Assembly: GCA_965228445.1 (NCBI GenBank)
Contig: OZ245813.1
Span: 4,092,001 to 4,156,000, forward strand
DNA: 64,000 nucleotides
Origin: Thalassobaculum sp965228445
GTDB taxonomy: Bacteria > Pseudomonadota > Alphaproteobacteria > Thalassobaculales > Thalassobaculaceae
Direction: 5' to 3'
Shown here one piece after another: positions 50,198 through 57,988 of this stretch. Made by a program: the position numbers and the translations under genes. Each line of letters opens with the position of its first letter. Position 1 is the stretch's first letter. Below the pieces are notes generated by a model that searched no databases, was not told the origin of the DNA, and saw only the letters and a program-made list of their open reading frames with translations.

Positions 50198-51831
50198 CGC
50201 CCGGCGGGACCGCCGCTCCCCAGGACCGGTTCTGGAGCGGACGCACCGGCGAGACGGCGCAGGAGATCCATTACGACGGGCGCGTCGTGCGCTGCTACGC
50301 CGAGCGGCCGGCCGATCTGGCGGCGATGTTCGCGGACCTGGCGGTGCGGTCTCCGGCGCGCGAGGCGGTGGTGGCGGGGGACACCCGCCTGTCCTTCGCC
50401 GATCTCGATGCTCGCGTCGTTCGGATCGCCGGCGGGCTCGCGGGGCTGGGTGTCGGGTCCGGAGACCGGGTGGCGCTGCTGCTGGACAACGGCTGGGAGT
50501 TCGTGGCCGCCCTGCTGGCCTGCAACCGGATCGGCGCGATCTGCGTGCCCATCGGTATCCGCCAGCGCCGGGCCGAGCTCGAATTCCTGCTGACCGATTG
50601 CGGGGCCAAGGTCGTCATCCATGAGGCGGCCCTGGCGGAGAACGTTCCCGCCGCGGAGAGCGTGCCGGACCTGACGCACCGGTTCTCTGTCGGCGGCACG
50701 AGCGACGGGGCTCAACCGTTCGAGGCCCTGCTGGCCGCCGACCCGATCGACGCGTCGGCATCGCGCGACCCCGAGGCGGTCGCCGTCATCCTCTATACCT
50801 CCGGCACGACGGGGCGACCCAAGGGGGCGATGCTGACCCATTTCGGCATCGTCCAGTCGGCGCTCGCCTTCTCGCGCTGCCTATCCTTCACGCAAGACGA
50901 GCGGGCCCTGGCGGCGATCCCGCTCAGCCATGTCAGCGGGCTGGTCGGCATCTTCTATTCGACCCTGATCGCCGGCGGTGCCCTGGTCGCCATGCGCGCC
51001 GGCTACAAGGTCCCGGACCTGCTGACGCTCGCGGCGCACGAGCGGGTGACCTACACGATCATGGTGCCGGCCCTGTACACGCTGGCGGTGATGCAGCCGG
51101 ATCTCGGTGGATACGACCTGACGGCCTGGCGGATCGGCTGTTTCGGCGGCGCTCCGATGCCCGAGGCGACCATCGCCAGGCTGGCGCGTCAGCTGCCGAA
51201 CCTGGTGCTGGTCAACGCCTATGGCGCGACCGAGACCACCTCGCCGACGACGATCATGCCGCCCGGCCTGAACCCGGATCATCCGGACAGCGTCGGTCAG
51301 GTCGTGCCCTGCGGCCGGGTGGAGATCCGCAGCGAGGACGGCGCGGTTCTGCCGCCCGGCGAGACCGGAGAGCTCTGGATCTCCGGGCCGATGGTGGTGC
51401 CCGGCTATTGGAACCGACCGGAGGCGAACCGGGAGGGCTTCGTCGACGGCGCCTGGCGGTCGGGCGATATCGGCACGGTGGATGCGGACGGCTTCGTGAA
51501 GGTGTTCGACCGGCTGAAGGACATGATCAACCGCGCCGGCTACAAAGTGTTTAGCGCCGAGGTCGAGAACGTGCTGAACCATCACCCCGAGATCGTCGAG
51601 GCGGCGGTGGTCGGCCGGCCGGACCCGGTGCTGGGCGAGCGGGTGCATGCCTTCGTCCGTCCGGTCGAGGGTTCGGCGCTCGACGAGGAAGCGGTGCGGG
51701 CGTTCTGCGCCGAGCGGCTGTCCGACTACAAGGTGCCGGAGAGCGTGACCCTGACCGCCGACCCGCTGCCGCGCAATGCCAACGGCAAACTGCAGAAGCC
51801 CGCGCTGCGGGCGTTGCTCGGGGGCGCCTGA
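50182..51831 (+). CDS. AMP-dependent acyl-CoA ligase (class I adenylate-forming)
   Basis: A 549-residue adenylating enzyme. ATG 50182 follows GGGAGAGGGG and starts inside the end of the acyl-CoA dehydrogenase gene. The P-loop is VILYTSGTTGRPKGAMLTH, and VNAYGATETTS (A5), SGDIGTVDADGFVKVFDRLKDMINRAGYKVFSAEVE (A7-A8) and NANGKLQKPALR (A10, catalytic Lys) are all present. It activates a carboxylic acid to its CoA ester, most simply the substrate of the adjacent acyl-CoA dehydrogenase. Specificity is unknown. Confidence 0.92.
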   Translation: MAGTLTPGGTAAPQDRFWSGRTGETAQEIHYDGRVVRCYAERPADLAAMFADLAVRSPAREAVVAGDTRLSFADLDARVVRIAGGLAGLGVGSGDRVALLLDNGWEFVAALLACNRIGAICVPIGIRQRRAELEFLLTDCGAKVVIHEAALAENVPAAESVPDLTHRFSVGGTSDGAQPFEALLAADPIDASASRDPEAVAVILYTSGTTGRPKGAMLTHFGIVQSALAFSRCLSFTQDERALAAIPLSHVSGLVGIFYSTLIAGGALVAMRAGYKVPDLLTLAAHERVTYTIMVPALYTLAVMQPDLGGYDLTAWRIGCFGGAPMPEATIARLARQLPNLVLVNAYGATETTSPTTIMPPGLNPDHPDSVGQVVPCGRVEIRSEDGAVLPPGETGELWISGPMVVPGYWNRPEANREGFVDGAWRSGDIGTVDADGFVKVFDRLKDMINRAGYKVFSAEVENVLNHHPEIVEAAVVGRPDPVLGERVHAFVRPVEGSALDEEAVRAFCAERLSDYKVPESVTLTADPLPRNANGKLQKPALRALLGGA

Positions 51832-51844
51832 CCCATTCACCCTC

Positions 51845-51971
51845 TCCCGTCTTCCCGCCGGGATCCAGCCCTCAGCGCGATGGAGCGCTTGCGAATCTGG
51901 CTTCGTCATCGCCATAGCGCCACGCGTTCCAACAGATGCAAGCCTGGGTCCCGGCGCGAGGCCGGGAAGAT
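51845..51971. repeat. REP-like inverted repeat
   Basis: Loosely paired arms, CCCGTCTTCCCGCCGGGATCC near 51846 and GGGTCCCGGCGCGAGGCCGGGAAGATG near 51947, border the gap after the ligase gene. The arms are imperfect but of the same kind as the other GC-rich repeats in the window. Confidence 0.55.
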
Positions 51972-52011
51972 GAATTGGGGAAGGGGGGGGAGCGCCCGGC
52001 GCATCGAAATA

Positions 52012-52021
52012 TTGCATACAA
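52012..52021. promoter_or_regulatory. GntR/FCD-like operator candidate TTGCATACAA
   Basis: Nine of ten bases match the TTGTATACAA palindrome at 9835. It lies 64 bases upstream of the ThDP decarboxylase operon, in an AT-rich promoter-like stretch. Confidence 0.5.
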
Positions 52022-52084
52022 TCCTGAAATTCACCGTGCTAGCGTGCCGGCACAAAAAAACGATCGCACGGGAAACGCACGGAA

Positions 52085-52600
52085 ATGTCGGACCAATCGG
52101 TTTGGGGCGCTGAGCTCTACGACACGCTGGTGGACGGCGGCGTGTCGATTTTCGCCTATGTCCCCGATGGCGGGCACAAGGTGATGATCCAGAAATCGCT
52201 GGAGGACGAGCGCGTCCACTCGATCCCGCTGACCACAGAGGAAGAGGGCGTGGCACTGACCGCCGGGGCCGATCTCGGCGGCAAGAAGGCGGTGCTGCTG
52301 ATGCAGTCGAGCGGCACCGGCAACTGCATCAACATGCTGTCGCTGCAAGCCAACGGCCGCTTCCCGTTTCTCGGCATCATCACCATGCGCGGCACCTTCG
52401 GCGAGCAGAACCCCTGGCAGGTCCCCATGGGCAAGGCGGTGCGCCCTTGCCTGGAGGCGATCGGCGTTCATGTGCTGGAGGTCGAGCGCCCCGAGGAGTT
52501 GAAGGAGACCACCACCGCGGCGATGAACCTCGCCTTCCGCTCCCAATGCGCGGTGGCGCTTCTGCTGAGCCAGAAGTTCATCGGCGCCAAGGCGTTCTGA
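52085..52600 (+). CDS. ThDP-dependent decarboxylase, Pyr-domain subunit (ComD/Ppd-like)
   Basis: A 171-residue protein that looks like the pyrimidine-binding half of a ThDP enzyme: WGAELYDTLVDGGVSIFAYVPDGGHKVMIQKSLEDERVHSIPLTTEEEGVALTAGADLGGKKAVLLMQSSGTGN. The segment TTEEEGVALTAGA carries the catalytic Glu. The small size and separate partner gene resemble sulfopyruvate decarboxylase alpha (ComD) or phosphonopyruvate decarboxylase halves. It is followed by the second half 14 bases later. The substrate is unknown. Confidence 0.82.
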   Translation: MSDQSVWGAELYDTLVDGGVSIFAYVPDGGHKVMIQKSLEDERVHSIPLTTEEEGVALTAGADLGGKKAVLLMQSSGTGNCINMLSLQANGRFPFLGIITMRGTFGEQNPWQVPMGKAVRPCLEAIGVHVLEVERPEELKETTTAAMNLAFRSQCAVALLLSQKFIGAKAF

Positions 52601-52614
52601 GGGAGGGGGTCGAG

Positions 52615-53226
52615 ATGAGCGACGAGATCAAGATCACCGGCTCCAACCAGCGCATGGACCGCGCCCAGGCGGTGCCGGCCATCGTCGGCAACCACCGCGA
52701 CTTCCTGGTCGTCACCGGCCTCGCCGGCACGGCGCAGGACATGTACGCGATCGAACCGGATGCGGATAACTGCTTCCTGCTCGGCGGTGCGATGGGCGCG
52801 TCGGTCTCCATGGGCCTCGGCCTCGCCCTGGCGCAGCCGGACAAGCACGTGCTCGTCATGTGCGGCGACGGCGAACTGCTGATGAATGTCGGCGCGCTGG
52901 CCACCGTCATGGCCGCCGGCGTGACCAACCTGTCGATCCTTTGCGTCGATAACGAGCGTTATGGCGAGACCGGCAACCAGATCACCCATACCTCCATGGG
53001 CACCGACCTGGCGCTGACCGCCAAGGGCCTGGGGATCAGGAATGTGATGACGGTCACCGCCCCGGACGAGATCGAAGCGGGCCGCAAGGAACTGCGCCGC
53101 AAGGACGGGCCGACCTTCGTCTATCTGAAGATCAGCGACGCCAAGCCACCGAAACTGAGTTCGCGGAACTTCGACGCCGCCGACCGCCGTATCGCCTTCC
53201 GCCGTGCACAACTGGGACACCTATGA
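52615..53226 (+). CDS. ThDP-dependent decarboxylase, PP-domain subunit (ComE-like)
   Basis: A 203-residue protein with the diphosphate-binding motif GDG-x(n)-N: VLVMCGDGELLMNVGALATVMAAGVTNLSILCVDNERYGETGNQ. The N-terminus GSNQRMDRAQAVPAIVGNHRDFLVVTGLAGTAQDMY and GGAMGASVSMGLGLALAQP also fit. ATG 52615 follows GGGAGGGGG. With the upstream subunit it would form one heteromeric decarboxylase of a 2-keto acid. It overlaps the SDR gene by 4 bases. Confidence 0.85.
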   Translation: MSDEIKITGSNQRMDRAQAVPAIVGNHRDFLVVTGLAGTAQDMYAIEPDADNCFLLGGAMGASVSMGLGLALAQPDKHVLVMCGDGELLMNVGALATVMAAGVTNLSILCVDNERYGETGNQITHTSMGTDLALTAKGLGIRNVMTVTAPDEIEAGRKELRRKDGPTFVYLKISDAKPPKLSSRNFDAADRRIAFRRAQLGHL

Positions 53227-53984
53227 CCGAGACGAGACCTGCCGCCGCCCGAACCGTTGCCGTAACCGGGGCCTCGCGCGGCCTCGGCGCGGAAATCGCC
53301 CTGGAACTCGCCCGCCGCGGCCTGACCGTCGGCTGCCTGTCGCGCAAGGGCATCGGCCCGGAGGAGGAGCCGGTTCCGGCCGACCTCGCCGGGCGGATGA
53401 TCAACCTGGCCTGCGACGTGAACGATCCTGAGTCCGGGGCGGCCGCGCTGACGGCCCTGGCGGAGAAGACCGGCGGCCTGCACGCCTTGGTCAACAATGC
53501 CGGCATCCACAAGGAGGGCCGCAGCGAGAGCTTCTCGCCGGCCGAGTTCGCCGAGGTGCTGAACACCAACGCGGTCGGCCTGTTCGCCATGTGCCAGTCG
53601 GCCTATCCGCACATGCTGGAAAGCGGCGGCGGGGTGATCGTGAATATCGGCTCGCACTACGACAAGATCGGGGTGAAGTACACGGCCGCCTATTGCGCCT
53701 CGAAGGCGGCGGTCGGCGCGATCACCCGGTGTCTTGGCGTGGAATGGGCCCGCAAGGGCATCCGCGTGGTCGACGTCGCACCCGGCTTCACGCTGACCAA
53801 CCTGAACCGCGGCCACATGGACAACGAGCGGTTCCGGTCGTTCATCGAGAAGGCGATCCCCCGGGGTACCCCCGGCGAGGCCTGGGAGGTGGCGCGGTTC
53901 GTCGGCTCGATCGTGGCCGACGACATCCCGTTCCTGAACGGCGAAACCTTCTATATCGACGGCGGCCAGGCGGTGGCGAATTGA
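53223..53984 (+). CDS. Short-chain dehydrogenase/reductase (canonical)
   Basis: A 253-residue SDR with a complete active site: TGASRGLG cofactor motif, NNAG structural motif, IGSHYDKIGVKYTAAYCASKAAVGAI with Ser and Tyr-x-x-x-Lys, and a normal C-terminus DIPFLNGETFYIDGGQAV. It overlaps the decarboxylase beta gene by 4 bases, so all three genes form one operon. Reduction of an aldehyde made by the decarboxylase is the simplest model; for ComDE this would be sulfoacetaldehyde to isethionate. The substrate is not shown by sequence. Confidence 0.9.
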   Translation: MTETRPAAARTVAVTGASRGLGAEIALELARRGLTVGCLSRKGIGPEEEPVPADLAGRMINLACDVNDPESGAAALTALAEKTGGLHALVNNAGIHKEGRSESFSPAEFAEVLNTNAVGLFAMCQSAYPHMLESGGGVIVNIGSHYDKIGVKYTAAYCASKAAVGAITRCLGVEWARKGIRVVDVAPGFTLTNLNRGHMDNERFRSFIEKAIPRGTPGEAWEVARFVGSIVADDIPFLNGETFYIDGGQAVAN

Positions 53985-53997
53985 CGGGCGCGGGGCG

Positions 53998-54190
53998 CCG
54001 GTCATCCCGGACTTAATCCGGGATCAAGCCACTCCCTCACAGACCCTTGCCCGTCATCCCGGCGGGGCCCGTCCCGGATTTAATCCGGGATTGACCCGGG
54101 GCTCGGCCGGGACCCAGGACGGGCGTCGACGCTACGGTCCCGGCCCGTCCCCGGATCGGGTCCGGGGACGTCCGGGATGACGGCAGGGAC
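53998..54190. repeat. REP-like repeat cluster
   Basis: Several CCCGGA-TTTAATCCGGGA and CCCCGGAT...TCCGGGG palindromes lie in the 268-base gap between the SDR and coaBC genes. They match the class of repeats seen after serA and near 61507. I see no gene in the gap. Confidence 0.75.
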
Positions 54191-54252
54191 AGGATGAGCG
54201 GGCCCACCGAACCCTCTCGCCGGGCGCGGCCCCTTGCGCTACCTTCCCGGCC

Positions 54253-55470
54253 ATGATGCTGAGCAACAGACGCATTCTCCTAATCGTCGGGGGCGGGATC
54301 GCCGCCTATAAGGCGCTCGACCTGACCCGCCGCCTGCGCGAGCGCGGGGCGGTCGTCCGTGCGGTGCTGACCAAGGCGGGGGAGCAGTTCGTCACCCCGC
54401 TGTCGCTCTCGGCCCTGACCGAGGACAAGGTCTATACCGAGCTGTTCGACCTGACCGACGAGGCGGAGATGGGGCATATCCAGCTCTCCCGCTCGGCCGA
54501 CCTCATCGTGGTCGCCCCGGCCACTGCCGACCTGATGGCGAAAATGGCCAACGGGCTCTGCGGCGACCTCGCCTCCACCCTGCTGCTGGCGACCGACACC
54601 GACGTGCTGATCGCGCCGGCGATGAACGTGCGCATGTGGGAGCACCCGGCGACCAAGGCGAACCTGGCGACGCTGACCTCGCGCGGCGTCCGCGTCGTCG
54701 GCCCGAACGAGGGCGCCATGGCCTGCGGCGAATACGGCTATGGCCGCATGGCCGAGCCGCTGGAGATCGTCGCGGCGGCGGAGGCCTATTTCAACGAACG
54801 CTCGGGTCCGCTCGCCGGCCGGCAGGCGATCGTCACCAGCGGGCCGACCCACGAGCCGATCGACCCGGTGCGCTACATCGCCAACCGCTCGTCGGGCAAG
54901 CAGGGCCACGCCATCGCCCGCGCGCTGGCGGCGCTGGGGGCGGAGGTGACCCTGGTCAGCGGTCCGACCCGCGAGCCCGACCCGGCCGGGGTGAAGACCG
55001 TGCCGATCGAGAGCGCCCGCGACATGCTGGCCGCCTGCGAGGCGGCGCTTCCGGCCGATATCGTGGTCTGCGCCGCCGCCGTCGCCGACTGGCGGGTGGC
55101 GACCGCCGCCGACCAGAAGATGAAGAAGGAGGCGGGCGGCCTCCCGACCCTTCAGCTCGCCGAGAACCCGGACATCCTGAAGACCCTGTCGCAGAAGGCC
55201 GACGGCCGTCCGGCCCTGGTGGTCGGCTTCGCGGCGGAGACCGAGAAGGTGGTCGAATACGCGACGGCGAAGCGGGCGCGCAAGGGCTGCGACTGGATCC
55301 TGGCCAATGACGTGTCGCCCGCCACCGGCACCTTCGGCGGCGATAGCAACACCATCCATCTGGTCACCGCCGACGGGTCCGAGGACTGGCCGGCCATGAC
55401 CAAGACCGAGGTCGGCAAGCGCCTCGCCGCCCGCATCGCAGAGCATTTCCAGACTGGACCTTCCGTATGA
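54253..55470 (+). CDS. coaBC: Bifunctional phosphopantothenoylcysteine decarboxylase / phosphopantothenate-cysteine ligase
   Basis: A 405-residue bifunctional coenzyme A biosynthesis enzyme. The N-terminal flavoprotein decarboxylase (CoaC) has RILLIVGGGIAAYKALDLTRRLRERG, the His of MGHIQLSRSADLIVVAPATAD, and APAMNVRMWEHPATKANL. The C-terminal CoaB ligase begins near IVTSGPTHEPIDPVRYIANRSSGKQGHAIARAL, with the KMKKEAG segment and the GDSNTIHLV end. It overlaps dut by 4 bases, the usual alphaproteobacterial order. No ubiB gene precedes it here. Confidence 0.95.
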   Translation: MMLSNRRILLIVGGGIAAYKALDLTRRLRERGAVVRAVLTKAGEQFVTPLSLSALTEDKVYTELFDLTDEAEMGHIQLSRSADLIVVAPATADLMAKMANGLCGDLASTLLLATDTDVLIAPAMNVRMWEHPATKANLATLTSRGVRVVGPNEGAMACGEYGYGRMAEPLEIVAAAEAYFNERSGPLAGRQAIVTSGPTHEPIDPVRYIANRSSGKQGHAIARALAALGAEVTLVSGPTREPDPAGVKTVPIESARDMLAACEAALPADIVVCAAAVADWRVATAADQKMKKEAGGLPTLQLAENPDILKTLSQKADGRPALVVGFAAETEKVVEYATAKRARKGCDWILANDVSPATGTFGGDSNTIHLVTADGSEDWPAMTKTEVGKRLAARIAEHFQTGPSV

Positions 55471-55916
55471 GCATCCCTGTCCGCATCACCCGGCTGGCGC
55501 ATGGCGCCGATCTGCCGCTGCCCGCCTATGAGACCGAGGGGTCGGCCGGCATGGACCTGCGCGCCGCCATCGACGCGCCGGTGACCCTGGCGCCGATGGA
55601 GCGCACCGCCGTGCCCACGGGCCTGTCGATCGCCCTGCCCCAGGGATATGAGGCACAGGTCCGGGCCCGCTCCGGCCTGGCCTTCCGCTCGGGCATCGCC
55701 TGCGTCAACGCGCCGGGCACGGTGGACAGCGACTATCGGGGCGAGATCAAGGTGATCCTGGTCAACCTGGGCCAGGAGCCGGTGACCTTCGAGCGCGGCG
55801 ACCGCATCGCCCAGCTCGTGGTGGCCCCGGTGAGCCGGGTCGCCTGGGAGGAGGCCGACAGCCTGGACGAGACCGCGCGCGGCGCCGGCGGCTTCGGGTC
55901 GACCGGGCGGGGGTGA
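55467..55916 (+). CDS. dut: dUTP diphosphatase
   Basis: A 149-residue dUTPase. The five motifs are present: AGMDLRAA (I), VRARSGLA (II), GTVDSDYRGEIKVILVN (III), RIAQLVVAPV (IV) and the C-terminal GAGGFGSTG arm (V). It hydrolyses dUTP to dUMP to keep uracil out of DNA. Its ATG overlaps the coaBC stop by 4 bases, so the two are coupled. Confidence 0.96.
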   Translation: MSIPVRITRLAHGADLPLPAYETEGSAGMDLRAAIDAPVTLAPMERTAVPTGLSIALPQGYEAQVRARSGLAFRSGIACVNAPGTVDSDYRGEIKVILVNLGQEPVTFERGDRIAQLVVAPVSRVAWEEADSLDETARGAGGFGSTGRG

Positions 55917-56023
55917 CAGAATCCGGCCCTTCGACGCGCGCTCCCGGACCAGGTCCGGGATCGCTGTTCAGGGTGAGGTCGTCGGGAAAGAGTGAGGTCG
56001 TCGGGGAGATATTGGGGAGCCGA

Positions 56024-56127
56024 CCTTCGACACGTCGCTTCGCTCCTGCTCAGGGTAAGTCAGGGATAACTATTCTTACGACCTCACCCTGAGCGGCCCC
56101 GGCCGCAGGCCGGGGCGTGTCGAAGGG
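56024..56127. repeat. REP-like palindromic repeat
   Basis: Outer arms CCTTCGACACG and CGTGTCGAAGG and an inner pair GCTCAGGGTAAG / CCTCACCCTGAGC-type match the repeat at 27106-27208. Related shorter fragments fill 55922-56024. It closes the dut side of the convergent DehI gene. Confidence 0.8.
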
Positions 56128-56134
56128 TGGCGCG

Positions 56135-56929
56135 TCACCCGACCCACCGCGAGAACGCTAGGCAGACCGGCACCATCCGGGCGATGACGTGGCGGGTGAA
56201 CTCCTCCACCGCCGCAACGGCCTCGGCCGGGGCCGGGCCCGCGTCGGCGCGCAGATGGGCGAGCCGCGCGCTCTCGGCCAGGGCCATGCTGCGGGTGGTG
56301 GCGATGGCACCGGCCAGACGCCCGTCCGCCGCCAGCGGCGCGAAACCGGCATGCATCAGGGCCAGCAGCCCGGGCCAGTAGGCCAGATGCCGATACATGG
56401 TCGCCAGGATCGGCTCGTCCGGCCGCGATCCGAACCGGTTCAGCGCAAGGACAAGCTCCCAGACATGCGGCTCCACATCCCGCTCGGACAGTACCCGGGG
56501 GATCGGCGCCGAGGGTTCGGCCGCGGGCGAACCGCCGCTCGGAACCGGTCCGGCCGGCGGAACGATGAGCGCGCCCAGCGCCAGCAGGTTCAGCCCGTTG
56601 CCCCGGTTGTAGCCGGCGGCGATGGCCCGCACGGTCGCCAGATCCTCGCCTGACACGCCGAGCGCCTGCAGCGCGCCCGGCGCCAGCGGTTCCGGCATCG
56701 CCACCGGCAGCCGGTCGAACAGCGCCTGGGCCGAGCGGGCGGCCTGGCCGCTGGCATAGATCGGCTTGGCGGCCCCCCAGGCCCAGTCTAGCCCGCCGTC
56801 GATGGTCGCAAGATGCCGCCAGATCAGGTTGACCACCGGCACGCCCAAGGTCGCCTTGATGTCGTCGAAGGTCTCTGCGACCGCGCCCGTCGCCTCATGC
56901 TCGGCGATCGCCGGAACCGGATCCCCCAT
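56135..56929 (-). CDS. DehI-type DL-2-haloacid dehalogenase family protein
   Basis: A 264-residue protein of the DehI family. The N-terminal half begins VPAIAEHEATGAVAETFDDIKATLGVPVVNLIWRHLATIDGGLDWAWGAAKPIY, the usual DehI opening, and the C-terminal repeat starts VPRVLSERDVEPHVWELVLALNRFGS with a matching WRHLA/MYRHLA box. DehI enzymes dehalogenate 2-haloacids with a water attack. The family call is by visual similarity of the repeats; function in this strain is not shown. It is divergent from the dehydrogenase gene at 57083. Confidence 0.75.
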   Translation of the reverse strand: MGDPVPAIAEHEATGAVAETFDDIKATLGVPVVNLIWRHLATIDGGLDWAWGAAKPIYASGQAARSAQALFDRLPVAMPEPLAPGALQALGVSGEDLATVRAIAAGYNRGNGLNLLALGALIVPPAGPVPSGGSPAAEPSAPIPRVLSERDVEPHVWELVLALNRFGSRPDEPILATMYRHLAYWPGLLALMHAGFAPLAADGRLAGAIATTRSMALAESARLAHLRADAGPAPAEAVAAVEEFTRHVIARMVPVCLAFSRWVG

Positions 56930-57082
56930 CGCATCCTCCCAGATACTGATTGTCGGTTTTGCCGCGATTGCAGCCTGCCGCGCTCGGTGGGGTCAATCCG
57001 CGTTCTGCGCAAATGGAGGGCTTGGAGGGCAGGCCGACAATCGGCTATGCCGGAAGCAAGAACCATAAAGGGAGGAACCGCG

Positions 57083-57988
57083 ATGACCGATCCTGTGAAG
57101 GTCGGCTTTGCCGGTGTGGGCCTGATGGGGCGCGGCATGGCCTGCAACATCCTGGCCAAGGGTTTTCCGCTGACCGTGCTCGGCCACCGCAACCGCAAGC
57201 CGGTGGAGGAACTGAAGGCGCTCGGTGCCGCCGAGGCGGCGACGCCGAAGGAGCTCGCCGCCGCGTCGGACGTCGTCATCCTGTGCATGCCGAACAGCCG
57301 GGTGGTGGAGCAGGTCTGCCTCGGCGCCGACGGCATCGTCGAGGGCGCGAGGCCGGGGACGCTGGTGCTCGACAGTTCCACGGCCGAGCCGGCCTCCACC
57401 AAGCGGGTGGCGGCGGCCCTGGCGGAGAGGGGCATCGATTTCATCGACGCGCCGATGACCATGACGCCGAAGGAGGCGATGGAGGGCACGCTCAACGTGC
57501 TGGTCGGCGGTCCGGACGCCCTGGTCGAGAAGGCCCGGCCGGTGCTCGGCTGCTATGCCCGCAACATCTTCCATATCGGCCCGCTGGGGGCGGCCCATTC
57601 GCTCAAGCTGATCAACAACTTCATGAGCATGTCCATGTCCGCCCTGGTGGCCGAGGCGGCGACGACGGCGCGGGCGGCCGGGGTCGATCTCGGCCGGTTG
57701 CGCGAGGTGGTCTCCGCCGGCGCGGTCAATTCCGGCATGTTCCAGAAGATCATGGCCTATGCGGTGGACGGCGATGCGTCGGGCCTGCAATTCGCCATGG
57801 CCAATGCCCGCAAGGATGTGGGCTACTATAACGACATCGCCGCCGAGGCGGGGCTCCCCGCCCCGTTCGGGTCGGCGGCGCTGCAGCTATACACGCTGGC
57901 CTGCGCGACCGGTCACGGCGAGAAGCACGTGCCGCTGCTGGTCGACGTGATGGCGGAACTCGGTGGTCTGAACGGAGCGGATAAATGA
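57083..57988 (+). CDS. 3-hydroxyisobutyrate dehydrogenase-like NAD(P) oxidoreductase
   Basis: A 301-residue beta-hydroxyacid dehydrogenase; ATG 57083 follows GGGAGGAACC. The cofactor motif is GVGLMG (residues 11-16), and K175 in AHSLKLINNFMSM is the catalytic lysine. The substrate motif is altered from DxPVSGG to DAPMTMTPKEAMEG, which suggests a different acid. It overlaps the LhgO-like gene by 4 bases, so the pair is co-translated. Two oxidoreductases on one hydroxy-acid route are likely. Confidence 0.88.
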   Translation: MTDPVKVGFAGVGLMGRGMACNILAKGFPLTVLGHRNRKPVEELKALGAAEAATPKELAAASDVVILCMPNSRVVEQVCLGADGIVEGARPGTLVLDSSTAEPASTKRVAAALAERGIDFIDAPMTMTPKEAMEGTLNVLVGGPDALVEKARPVLGCYARNIFHIGPLGAAHSLKLINNFMSMSMSALVAEAATTARAAGVDLGRLREVVSAGAVNSGMFQKIMAYAVDGDASGLQFAMANARKDVGYYNDIAAEAGLPAPFGSAALQLYTLACATGHGEKHVPLLVDVMAELGGLNGADK

